A stretch of 64,000 nucleotides of DNA from JACCZH01 sp963729445 (GTDB lineage: Bacteria > Chloroflexota > Chloroflexia > Thermomicrobiales > CFX8), in contig CAVSNU010000002.1 of the NCBI GenBank assembly GCA_963729445.1, forward strand, positions 744,001-808,000, read 5' to 3'. Shown one piece after another: positions 40,461-48,370 of this stretch. A model generated the notes under the pieces. It was not told where the DNA came from and did not search any database. It was given only the letters and a program-made list of their open reading frames with translations. Position numbers and translations under genes: made by a program. Each line of letters begins with the position of its first letter. Position 1 is the stretch's first letter.

Positions 40461-41561
40461 ATGGACGGTCGACACCGTGGGGATAGTAGTTCGCTCATGC
40501 GGCAAACGCTCCCTATCTACTATGCCCTTGTGCTGGCCATGCTCACGTTCTTCTTTATCCAGATCCTGCTGCGGCTCGAACACGTCCTGCTCATTCTGTT
40601 CATCAGTCTGCTCTTCGCGGCGACGGTTGCCCGGCCGGCGGAGAAACTCGAACGGCTCAGGATCCCCAGCCTTGCCGCGGCGCTGATCGTCTACCTGGCG
40701 GGATTCGGGGTGCTTCTCGTCCTCGGTTGGTACGTCTTGCCGCCGCTCTTTGGCCAGATCGCTGAATTGAGTGGCGACCTGCCCGACTACGTCTCTCGAT
40801 TTGAAGGCTTGCGAGCGCGCTATGAAGAGCTGCAGGCGGAATACCCAACACTGGAAGCGTTTGACAGCCAGGTCGAGGGGCTGGCGGGACGAATAGCCAG
40901 CGGCGTCGGAAATCGCCTGGCTGAGCTTCCGACCACTCTGTTCAGTCTGCTCTATGACGCGATCAGCGTCTTCTTCATCTCGCTGCTCCTTGTCACCACG
41001 CGCTCCCGCCTCCTGGAATTTACCCTCTCCATGGTTGCGCCGGAACACCGTGATACCACGCGCAAAGTGCTTACCAAGATGTGGGTGCGAGTCGGCTTCT
41101 ACCTGCGCGCCAAGCTGATTGTGATGGTCATCGTTGGAGTGCTGATGTACGGGGCGTTGCTGCTGATCGGCGTGGACTTCGCGCTGTTGCTGGCAATCGT
41201 CGTGGCGCTTGGCCAGCTGATACCTCGCATTGGGCCGTGGTTAGCACGCATACCACTACTCTCTCTTGCGGCGCTCCAGGGACTGCCGACGCTTGCCCTG
41301 GTATTCACTGCCTCGATCGTCATCGAAAATTTCAAAGGTTATGTTATTTCGCCTATTATCGAAGGCGACCAGCTCGACATTCACCCGTTACTGGTTTTCA
41401 TCTCAATCCTGGTTGGTGGGTCGCTCCTGGGCCTGCCGGGTGCGTTTATCGCTGTTCCGGCCGCGGCGATGATCCAGGTCGTGTTCGAAGAGGTGATCAT
41501 CCCCTGGCGTAAACGCCAGATCGGAGAGGACGCGCCGGTACCAGCCAAAACCTCGACCTGA
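40461..41561 (+). CDS. AI-2E/PerM-family permease
   Basis: A 366-residue membrane protein with about seven to eight helices. The two N-terminal helices, a soluble region (about 110-165), and the C-terminal helix group with G-V-D-F-A-L-L-L-A-I-V-V-A-L-G-Q-L-I-P-R-I-G-P-W and I-V-I-E-N-F-K-G-Y-V-I-S-P are typical. Members export small molecules or sodium; the autoinducer-2 role of the name is rarely demonstrated. AGGAG precedes the ATG. A TACAAT at 40409-40414 is a possible -10 for this gene. Confidence 0.88.
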   Translation: MDGRHRGDSSSLMRQTLPIYYALVLAMLTFFFIQILLRLEHVLLILFISLLFAATVARPAEKLERLRIPSLAAALIVYLAGFGVLLVLGWYVLPPLFGQIAELSGDLPDYVSRFEGLRARYEELQAEYPTLEAFDSQVEGLAGRIASGVGNRLAELPTTLFSLLYDAISVFFISLLLVTTRSRLLEFTLSMVAPEHRDTTRKVLTKMWVRVGFYLRAKLIVMVIVGVLMYGALLLIGVDFALLLAIVVALGQLIPRIGPWLARIPLLSLAALQGLPTLALVFTASIVIENFKGYVISPIIEGDQLDIHPLLVFISILVGGSLLGLPGAFIAVPAAAMIQVVFEEVIIPWRKRQIGEDAPVPAKTST

Positions 41562-41627
41562 CCGATACGCCGCCAATAGTGAACAATTAGCGTTCATCTA
41601 TCTGAGGACGAACGGTGAGGATGGACT

Positions 41628-42089
41628 GTGATCGAACATGCCCGACACTGGAGCCGCCGGGAGTTTCTCGTTCGCTCGGTGGCAGGCGCGATGACAGTCT
41701 TCATGCTCGCGGGTTGTAGAGATGAGGGTCTCGACCCGACGTCCGCTCCAGCGGCGCCAACCGAGCCCGCGCTCGTGGAGCTAACGCCCGCCGCGACCGC
41801 GCCACCACCGGAGAACACCCCAACCCCGGAGGTTGAGATGCTACCGCAACCGGTGATCCTTGCCGTGGAGGCCGCCGCAGTGGAGGCAGGCGTCGATCGG
41901 GATGACGTACAGGTATTGAGCTTCAGCCAGCGCGATTGGCCCTCGGCCGCCCTCGGCTGCCCGAAACCGGGGTTCTCCTACCCACAGGTCGTTACCCCCG
42001 GCTACGACATTCTCATCCGTGCGGGCGGCCGGGAGTACAACTACCACAGCAACCTGAGGACAACTGTGGTGCTGTGCTCGGTGAGTTGA
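41628..42089 (+). CDS. Tat-type lipoprotein of a Chloroflexota-like family
   Basis: Signal sequence with twin arginine S-R-R-E-F-L followed by a hydrophobic stretch and lipobox L-A-G-C, so a folded, lipid-anchored protein is predicted. A Pro/Thr linker follows. The domain of about 75 residues contains W-P-S-A-A-L-G-C-P-K-P-G and P-G-Y-D-I-L-I-R-A-G-G-R-E-Y-N-Y-H; with the final cysteine this may form a disulfide. I recall similar domains in Chloroflexota, with no known role. GTG start with GGTGAGG upstream. 153 residues. Confidence 0.75.
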   Translation: MIEHARHWSRREFLVRSVAGAMTVFMLAGCRDEGLDPTSAPAAPTEPALVELTPAATAPPPENTPTPEVEMLPQPVILAVEAAAVEAGVDRDDVQVLSFSQRDWPSAALGCPKPGFSYPQVVTPGYDILIRAGGREYNYHSNLRTTVVLCSVS

Positions 42090-42142
42090 CGGACGTCGTC
42101 ACTCCCCGCCCCTCTCGCCCATGGGAACAGGGAGATCGAGAT

Positions 42143-42409
42143 CTACAGCTCGGCGGCGTTCTGCTCCGCGCTTGCGCCGATCGGGAGGAGCTCGATACCG
42201 GTTTGCTTCACTTGTTCGCGCGTATTCTTGCCGGATTGGGGTGCGAGGAACACGGCGACGATCGTGCCGACAATCAGCCCGAGGAGAAGCCCGCTGAAGA
42301 ACGACACCGTGGAGGTATCACCACTCGTGTCAGAGACATAACTCTCCCAGTCCACCTCTCGAAGCGCGGCGAGCTGCTTCTGCAAGCGGTCGGCGGCGTG
42401 GTCGGTCAT
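42143..42409 (-). CDS. YtxH-domain small membrane protein
   Basis: 88 residues. The central helix S-F-F-S-G-L-L-L-G-L-I-V-G-T-I-V-A-V-F-L-A-P followed by Q-S-G-K-N-T-R-E is the YtxH pattern (glycine-rich helix then a charged P-x-S-G-x-x-x-R segment). Such proteins are general-stress associated in other bacteria; their mechanism is unclear. It follows another small membrane protein gene with a 33-base gap, a likely two-gene unit. Confidence 0.8.
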   Translation of the reverse strand: MTDHAADRLQKQLAALREVDWESYVSDTSGDTSTVSFFSGLLLGLIVGTIVAVFLAPQSGKNTREQVKQTGIELLPIGASAEQNAAEL

Positions 42410-42442
42410 CCTGTTCTACTCTCCCTTCGAGGGGTTGCAGGT

Positions 42443-42898
42443 TTAGTCTAAATTGGATTCCCGGCGCAGGAGCTTGGCAACCTTGCCCGGCGCGCCGCCC
42501 TGTCCGGTTAGCTTCCTGTTCGCGTCTCGGCCGGTCAACGTTTTGGTCATGGCGCGGGCCTTGGCAATCGTCCCGTAGAACCCGATCACCGGCGAGGCAA
42601 CTTCTTCAGACACGAACTCGGCCGTGCCCTTGAGCCGCGCGACCGTTTCCTGGATGGACTGGAGCAGCGGGATGACGTGATCCTTGATCATCAGCGACAC
42701 CCAGATCAGGACGCCGACCAGTATTGCGAGCAACAGCACCACGATCACCCACAGGAAACCGAGGTACACGATCATTATGTCACGGAACTTCTCAAGCGCG
42801 GAGGCCTCGTCATCGCCCAGCATATAGAGGCCGACGGTTAAACCAATAATGATGACAAGCACGACCAGTGGAATGATGATCGCCCACGCTTTTCGCAT
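42443..42898 (-). CDS. Two-helix membrane protein of unknown function
   Basis: 151 residues, two hydrophobic helices (about 6-27 and 43-72), then an amphipathic helix that could coil (S-I-Q-E-T-V-A-R-L-K-G-T-A-E-F-V-S-E-E-V) and a basic tail. The layout is like DUF948-type proteins that often lie beside YtxH genes, and here ytxH does follow. ATG start preceded by a GAGGGGAT sequence. Confidence 0.65.
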   Translation of the reverse strand: MRKAWAIIIPLVVLVIIIGLTVGLYMLGDDEASALEKFRDIMIVYLGFLWVIVVLLLAILVGVLIWVSLMIKDHVIPLLQSIQETVARLKGTAEFVSEEVASPVIGFYGTIAKARAMTKTLTGRDANRKLTGQGGAPGKVAKLLRRESNLD

Positions 42899-43026
42899 CG
42901 TATCCCCTCACCTATGTCGAAGAGCTGTGTTGTGCCTCACCTGACAGCGAGGCTGGCACGGTCGCAACTGGGCGTCCTTATCTACCATCTTAGAACGAAC
43001 GCGCCAGTCACGTCTTGTGTACGCGC

Positions 43027-43323
43027 TTACCGGGAACGCTGTTCCGGAGAGTAGGCCGGGTTCTCGGCAGCGTACGGCGCCGTAAAAAACCAGCACAACC
43101 AGAGTGTGCCGGCAGCTCCCAGGGTTGATGCCACAAGTGGCACGCTCCCAATCTGCAGCCAGTTGATCTCCAGGGCTGCACCAGCAGCGTACCCGACAAA
43201 GAACCCGAGCACCGCCGAGATCCAGAACAGCGGCCATTGCCAGATGCGCCGGCCAACCAACGCGTGACAGCCACAGCCGTAGAGCGTGGCAATCGTTAAA
43301 CCGAGCAAGATCGACGGTGGCAA
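43027..43323 (-). CDS. Small membrane protein of unknown function
   Basis: 98 residues, three hydrophobic segments (about 3-22, 28-50, 60-84) and a charged tail. It starts with TTG, 18 bases after the mnmA stop, so it is probably co-transcribed with mnmA. Cysteines lie in Y-G-C-G-C-H-A. No family recognised. A weaker call because of the start codon and length, but hydrophobicity is convincing. Confidence 0.55.
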   Translation of the reverse strand: MPPSILLGLTIATLYGCGCHALVGRRIWQWPLFWISAVLGFFVGYAAGAALEINWLQIGSVPLVASTLGAAGTLWLCWFFTAPYAAENPAYSPEQRSR

Positions 43324-43341
43324 CGGGTGCGTTCTCTCTCT

Positions 43342-44568
43342 TTATGCCCTGATCGTCATGATACGAGGCAAATTCTCGGCAGCCGAAATGGTGCCGCCTC
43401 CCAGGACCTCGTCGCCCTGGTAGAACACCACGGCCTGACCGGGGGCGACGGCCGACGGGAGTTCGGCGAAATGCACGCGCACCTTGCCATCACTCAGCGG
43501 CTCAACTTCCGAATGATAGCGCGTTCCACGGTAGCGAACAGCCACCTCGCACTCGAACCGGTCGGAAGGCCACTGGCCGCTCACGAAATCTACCTGATCC
43601 GCGAGCAGCGCCGTAAAACCCATCTCAGCCCGCGTGCCCACCACGAGCTGATTACGCTCGAGATCCAGACGCAGCACGTAGTAGGGTTCTGCTCCCGCGA
43701 CACCAATACCCCGCCGCTGACCGATGGTGTAGTGCACCAGGCCATGGTGCTCGCCCAACACGGTCCCAGCCGAATCAACGATCTGTCCGGGATCGGTCAG
43801 ACCCGGCCGGCGCTTGCTCACGAAATCGGCGTAGGCTCCCTTGCCCACGAAACAGGTGCCCTGGCTGTCCGGGACACCGGCAACCGGCAGCCCGAACGCG
43901 TGCGCGAGCTCGCGCACCTCAGTCTTCTTCAGGCGTCCGAGCGGAAAGAGCAAATAGCCGAGCTGCTCCTGGGTGAGCATATAGAGCACGTAGGACTGGT
44001 CCTTCGTGTCATCGGCCGCCTGGTGCAGATGGTAGATGCCGTCCGGGTCACGCTCGATGCGGGCGTAGTGCCCGGTTGCCAGAAAATCTGCCCCCAGGAA
44101 ACGCGCCTTGGAAATGAGGTGCCGGAACTTCACGTAGCGGTTGCACTCCAGGCACGGATTCGGGGTGCGGCCTTGCGCGTACTCATTCACAAAATAGTTG
44201 ATGACGACTCGCTCGAACTCCTTCTGGACGTTGAGGGGATAGAAGGGCACACCCATCGCCTGACAGGTGGCGCGCGCATTGTCCAGCGATTCAATCGAGC
44301 AGCAGGGGTTGATGTAGTCGTCGTCCTCGGCAGGCGTGTAGACGCGCATGTTCATGCCGACCACGTTATAGCCGCGCTCGCGCAACAGCAACGCCGTCAC
44401 GGCGGAGTCCACGCCGCCGCTCATGGCGACGACCACCGTCCGGCCATTGCCGTCCTTCGGGCCGACGTCGTAGTTCGCCAGCAGCCGTTCAGCCTCGGCC
44501 GGGCTCAAGCGCTCGATCGGCTCGATCAGGCCGGTGCTGGCTGTTGGAATGTCAAATACCTGGGCCAT
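43342..44568 (-). CDS. mnmA: tRNA 2-thiouridine(34) synthase MnmA
   Basis: Adds sulfur to the wobble uridine of tRNA-Lys, Glu and Gln using ATP and a persulfide relay. The PP-loop S-G-G-V-D-S, the catalytic cysteines in N-P-C-L-E-C-N and G-T-C-F-V-G-K, and the R-R-G-I-G-V segment are all present. The protein is 408 residues with about 40 extra residues at the N-terminus, before the PP-loop. The ATG at 44568 is preceded by GAGAGAG; a TTG three codons earlier is possible. Confidence 0.93.
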   Translation of the reverse strand: MAQVFDIPTASTGLIEPIERLSPAEAERLLANYDVGPKDGNGRTVVVAMSGGVDSAVTALLLRERGYNVVGMNMRVYTPAEDDDYINPCCSIESLDNARATCQAMGVPFYPLNVQKEFERVVINYFVNEYAQGRTPNPCLECNRYVKFRHLISKARFLGADFLATGHYARIERDPDGIYHLHQAADDTKDQSYVLYMLTQEQLGYLLFPLGRLKKTEVRELAHAFGLPVAGVPDSQGTCFVGKGAYADFVSKRRPGLTDPGQIVDSAGTVLGEHHGLVHYTIGQRRGIGVAGAEPYYVLRLDLERNQLVVGTRAEMGFTALLADQVDFVSGQWPSDRFECEVAVRYRGTRYHSEVEPLSDGKVRVHFAELPSAVAPGQAVVFYQGDEVLGGGTISAAENLPRIMTIRA

Positions 44569-44705
44569 CTCTCTCAACTTCTAAGTCAGCGATCGATCCT
44601 CACCACGAAGCCGCCGACAAGCGTCGACGGAACCACGCTGGGATCGCTAGAACGTTCCACACATAATTGTACCGTGCCGCGTGCAGGACATTTCTGTAGG
44701 CCGTT

Positions 44706-44735
44706 CGTACGGGCGCAATTCATTGCGCCCGTACG
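44706..44735. repeat. Palindromic repeat, GCGCAAT family
   Basis: A 30-base palindrome with one central mismatch: CGTACGGGCGCAATT and its inverted partner. The core GCGCAATT-ATTGCGC is the same as in the 472-546 element, 44 kb away. Confidence 0.75.
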
Positions 44736-44816
44736 CAAACAGGGCGGCTCTTCATTCTCGGATGAAGTTGTCCTCGTTCCCTGCTACGCCAATGGTTTCG
44801 CGCATCGCTGTCATGG

Positions 44817-44866
44817 GTCATCCTGAACGATCACCAGTCATCCTGAGCGCCAGCGAAGGATCTCTG
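44817..44866. repeat. GTCATCCTGA-type dispersed repeat
   Basis: GTCATCCTGA occurs at 44817-44826 and again at 44837-44846, the second followed by GCGCCAGCGAAGGATCT. This resembles a repeat I know from many bacterial genomes (CATCCTGAGCG-AGCGAAGGATCT), found between genes and often as inverted pairs. No gene is associated. Confidence 0.6.
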
Positions 44867-44881
44867 GTCGACAGGACACGT

Positions 44882-46084
44882 CTACCCCGACGATGAGGCG
44901 CGCGGCTCGTTGAATTTGAAGGGGATCATGACCTCGTGCAGGTAGGCAGGGTCGTACTGCTCGCGGCGCAACGCCCCCTGGTTGGCCTGCTCGAACTGGC
45001 GCAGCATCGTCTTGAGCTGCTCCACCTGGCGCGGCGACGGATCATCGTCGAAGATGGCCAGAATCAGCACGAACTGACCGTGCGCGAAAAAGAGCACCTG
45101 CCCCTCGGCCAGCTGGGTCTTGTTGACCCGCGACCCGAAGACCTCTTCACTCAGACTGTCAAAGGCGCTCAGGATACCGGCCACGATCGCGTCATCCAGC
45201 GCAAACTGGCCGTAGGTATAGAGTGGTATCCCCGACGGCGTGATGACCGCAACCGTGTCTACCAGCGCTTCCGCGGAGCGTCCGGTACGGCTGACCCGCA
45301 TGCGCTGCGGAATGTGACCGGACGACGACGAAGCCGTGCGCGCCACGAGCCCCCCTTGCGCCTGCTGCAGCTCGGCGATGTGCTCCTCGATGTCGAGCCT
45401 GGCCGCGTCGTAGCGCCGCTGGCTGATCTCTCCCAGCGCGAGTAACTGGTCGTTATGCTCGCGTTGGGCACGCAGCTGGTCGATGCCCTCCTGGATGGTG
45501 TCCATCTGCTCGCGGCGTACACGCTCAGAGTTATAGGTTCTGGTGGAACGCTGGATCCGCTCCAGATGACGCTCGCGTGCCAGACGCGCGAGGCGGCGCT
45601 CCTCCTCGGGAGTCCAGGCGAACCAGCGCCGGCGGGTAACCAGGTCACTCCAGTCGGCCTGGACAAAGGCGTGGAAGTCAGCCGTCTTTCCCGTGAGAGC
45701 CAGGTAGAACCCGACGAGCGACAGCAGCCAGGTAGCCACAAGGGGAGTAAGCATCCAGGGCAGCACGCTGGTCTGGAAGCCGGTGTGCCAGGGTACACCA
45801 GCGAACACCAACGCCGCGACGTCGCGGCCAAACGAGCTCAGTCGTTCGTTGGTAGCTCCGTCGACGCGGAGCCAGGTCCAGACAGCCAGCACCGCAGCGG
45901 TCCAGACGACCCGTATGGCGTGGATGAGCGCCGCAATATGCTGGTGACGGCGTATGAAAACCCGGCCAGGCGAGCCGGCGAAGAGCAGGAACGGGATGAC
46001 GCCAATGTAGGCCAGGGCAGCGACCAGCCGGTCCGCGCTATCGGGAGGAACACGTTCTGAGTCGACACTTGAGAAATCACCCAC
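44882..46084 (-). CDS. Membrane protein with coiled coil and roadblock/longin-like C-terminal domain
   Basis: 400 residues. N-terminal half: three to four hydrophobic segments (about 20-40, 55-70, 85-100, 108-130) with charged loops. Middle (about 155-235): a strongly helical Arg/Glu/Gln-rich coiled coil. C-terminal part (about 265-385): alternating strands and helices such as T-P-S-G-I-P-L-Y-T-Y-G and Q-V-L-F-F-A-H-G-Q-F-V-L-I-L-A-I-F, like a roadblock or longin fold used by small GTPase systems. The GTG start has no clear ribosome-binding site, and protein-like sequence continues upstream in another frame (see findings). Function unknown. Confidence 0.65.
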   Translation of the reverse strand: MGDFSSVDSERVPPDSADRLVAALAYIGVIPFLLFAGSPGRVFIRRHQHIAALIHAIRVVWTAAVLAVWTWLRVDGATNERLSSFGRDVAALVFAGVPWHTGFQTSVLPWMLTPLVATWLLSLVGFYLALTGKTADFHAFVQADWSDLVTRRRWFAWTPEEERRLARLARERHLERIQRSTRTYNSERVRREQMDTIQEGIDQLRAQREHNDQLLALGEISQRRYDAARLDIEEHIAELQQAQGGLVARTASSSSGHIPQRMRVSRTGRSAEALVDTVAVITPSGIPLYTYGQFALDDAIVAGILSAFDSLSEEVFGSRVNKTQLAEGQVLFFAHGQFVLILAIFDDDPSPRQVEQLKTMLRQFEQANQGALRREQYDPAYLHEVMIPFKFNEPRASSSG

Positions 46085-46524
46085 CGAGGTCGCCTGTTCT
46101 GTGGCTGGATCGACGTTGATGGCCCGTGAAGTCCGTCGCGCTGGGCCTGCTGTCCATCGTCAAGCCGATCCTCGTCCCACATTCGGACACCCGCTTCGAT
46201 CCACACACTGTCGGACATGAGCGTGGCAACTAGTATCGCAACTCAGCGGTACCGGGACAGCCCACCAAAAGTCCCAGAGTTTGGTTTCAACGCCACTGCC
46301 ATGTGAAGAGAGACCGCGCCAGGTAATGCATCGAACCGCAGCCAGGATGAGGGATTGCAGCGTCTTCTATCGGAAGTGGGCAGATGCGTGCTATCTTGGC
46401 GGCGAACCGGCGTGACCTCAGAACGGCGGATGCTATGGCGGCTGGATCACAGCCAACGTCGTGGGTCCGTTGCAGGGTGCACGCCCGGGAGCGAGCATGG
46501 GTAACGCCTTGAGAGGAACGACGG
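46085..46524. other. Noncoding gap, about 440 bases
   Basis: Between divergent genes. The minus-strand frame starting at 46218 (M-S-D-S-V-W-I-E-A-G-V-R-M-W-D-E-D) looks acidic and protein-like and may be the true N-terminus of the gene before it if one base is wrong. No RNA or repeat was recognised. Confidence 0.4.
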
Positions 46525-46731
46525 ATGGACGACGAACGGCGCATTGACGCCCTGCTGGAGACGGTTCAGGCGGCACTGGACACCAGAATCACAGACCCCG
46601 AAGAGATTGAGCGCGTGCGCAAGGGTCTTGGCGGCGTCCTGGAACGAGCCGCAACGCTACGGAACTACCCCCTCACAAACGCCGACGAGCCGGACTTCAC
46701 CTTCCGCGCCTACCGGGCGGAGTGGGAATAA
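46525..46731 (+). CDS. AtzG/GatC-like small amidase partner
   Basis: 68 residues. The helix and ending V-L-E-R-A-A-T-L-R-N-Y-P-L-T-N-A-D-E-P match the small AtzG-like proteins that wrap amidase partners, as GatC does for GatA. The stop overlaps the amidase start (TAATG), which supports a stable complex. ATG with GAGAGGA upstream. Family assignment is by context and the short motif. Confidence 0.7.
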   Translation: MDDERRIDALLETVQAALDTRITDPEEIERVRKGLGGVLERAATLRNYPLTNADEPDFTFRAYRAEWE

Positions 46732-48113
46732 TGCACTTCCAGACGATTACCGAGCTTGGCGCGGCACTGCGCAAACAGGAAACCACGCCAACCGAGCTGA
46801 CCCGCATGTATCTCGAACGGCTGGACACGGTCGGACGACGCTTCAACGCCGTGGTGACGCTCACCGAGGAACGCGCGCTCCGCGAAGCGCAGCTTGCCGA
46901 AGCCGAGATCGCGGCCGGCTACGACCGGGGTCCGCTCCACGGTATTCCCTACGGCGTCAAGGACCTGGTTGCTACCCAAGATTATCCCACCAGCTGGGGC
47001 GCTGCACCGTACCGTGACCAGACGTTTCCGGACGACGCCCATGTGGTGCACAAGCTCCAGGCAGCCGGTGGAATCATGGTGGCCAAGCTGGCGATGATTG
47101 AGCTGGCCGGCGGCATGGGTTATGAGCAGCCGGTCGCGTCCTTCACTGGACCATGCAAGACCCCCTGGAACGAGGATGCCTGGAGCGGAGGGTCTTCGTC
47201 CGGCTCCGGCGCGGCGGTCGCCAGCGGGTCGGTCGCCTTCGCCATCGGCTCGGAGACGCAGGGGTCGATCCTGTCACCAGCCAATAACTGCGGCGTCACC
47301 GGCCTCCGGCCAACCTACGGACGGGTGAGCCGCCGGGGCGCAATGGCGCTCTCCTGGACGATGGACAAGCTCGGGCCGATGTGCCGCTCGGCAGAGGACT
47401 GCGGACTGGTCCTTAACGCCATCGCCGGACACGACGCCGGTGATCCCTCCAGCGTACAGCAGGCCTATCGCTACCCGGGGAGCGAGCGAAAATCGAGCGG
47501 TTTCCGCTTCGGCCTGGTTGAGAGTGAGCTTGACGACCTGCAACCCGAGGTGCGCGCAAACTTCGAGCAATCGCTGAAAGATCTCGAGCACATCGGGACG
47601 ATCGAGACCGTCTCACTTCCCGAGTTCCCGTATCGCGAAGTAGCCGAGGCAATTATTCGCAGCGAGATGGCGGCTGCCTTTGAAGATCTGTTGACGAGCG
47701 GCGATGTCCGCCAGCTCGCGGCGGTGGAGACTCACGTCAACCCGCTCAGCGCATTGACGATCCCGGCGCACGTCTATCTCCGCGCGCTGCGGATCCGCCG
47801 GCATATCTGCAAAGCGCTGGATGCGCTGCTTGTCCAGTACGACGCACTGGTCACACCGACGATGCCGCGGGTAGCCAGCCCAATCGGGATGCGCTTTGAC
47901 GCGTACTATGAAGGGAAGGGCCGCGGGCAGATGGGCGCTATGACCAACGTCGCCGGGCTGCCGGGCATCGCCATACCCAACGGCTTCGGCGAGCGCGGTC
48001 TCCCCACCTCGCTCTGTTTCACCGGCCGTGCATTCGATGAGAACACGATCCTCGATGCTGCCGTCGCCTACCAATCCTGCACTGACTGGCACACACGGCA
48101 CCCGCCAGTCTGA
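46731..48113 (+). CDS. Amidase-signature enzyme (GatA/AtzE-like)
   Basis: 460 residues with the Ser-cisSer-Lys triad: lysine in Y-G-V-K-D-L-V, G-G-S-S-S-G-S-G-A-A-V-A-S-G, and S-E-T-Q-G-S-I. It hydrolyses amide bonds; partner and neighbours do not show a Gln-tRNA amidotransferase role, since there is no gatB. A GTG at 46722 is an alternative start. Coupled to the small partner by TAATG. Substrate unknown. Confidence 0.9.
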   Translation: MHFQTITELGAALRKQETTPTELTRMYLERLDTVGRRFNAVVTLTEERALREAQLAEAEIAAGYDRGPLHGIPYGVKDLVATQDYPTSWGAAPYRDQTFPDDAHVVHKLQAAGGIMVAKLAMIELAGGMGYEQPVASFTGPCKTPWNEDAWSGGSSSGSGAAVASGSVAFAIGSETQGSILSPANNCGVTGLRPTYGRVSRRGAMALSWTMDKLGPMCRSAEDCGLVLNAIAGHDAGDPSSVQQAYRYPGSERKSSGFRFGLVESELDDLQPEVRANFEQSLKDLEHIGTIETVSLPEFPYREVAEAIIRSEMAAAFEDLLTSGDVRQLAAVETHVNPLSALTIPAHVYLRALRIRRHICKALDALLVQYDALVTPTMPRVASPIGMRFDAYYEGKGRGQMGAMTNVAGLPGIAIPNGFGERGLPTSLCFTGRAFDENTILDAAVAYQSCTDWHTRHPPV

Positions 48114-48122
48114 TCTGCCTGC

Positions 48123-48160
48123 CGCCTGGCCGGGGAGCTTCAGGTCACCCCGGCCAGGCG
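48123..48160 (+). terminator. Terminator after the amidase
   Basis: Perfect 13-bp arms 48123-48135 and 48148-48160 with a 12-base loop, 9 bases after the amidase stop and followed by TTT. Confidence 0.85.
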
Positions 48161-48370
48161 TTTCCGGTAGCGAAATGATTTAGCCCTCCAGCAATGTCGT
48201 ACTCTTACAGAGTGATGTCCGTCTCGATCCCCGTGACGAAGCGTGCGGAATATCGCTTCTCCTAATGGAGAATTCCGTGTCATCATCTTGACGCGCCGTC
48301 ATGACAATGAGAGAGTACGTACAGGGTAGTTACCAGCCTCTGAGCCCTCTCATCGTCCCCGGCGACCGCA

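Larger units (their letters stand above)
44569..44881. other. Noncoding gap with dispersed repeats
   Basis: About 310 bases between mnmA and the next minus-strand gene. It holds a 30-base palindrome and a tandem GTCATCCTGA repeat, listed separately. No gene is supported; the large plus-strand frame here is a shadow of mnmA. Confidence 0.6.

Noticed and set aside
43327..44826. 499-residue plus-strand open frame
   Set aside because: Antisense to mnmA, which has all catalytic motifs.
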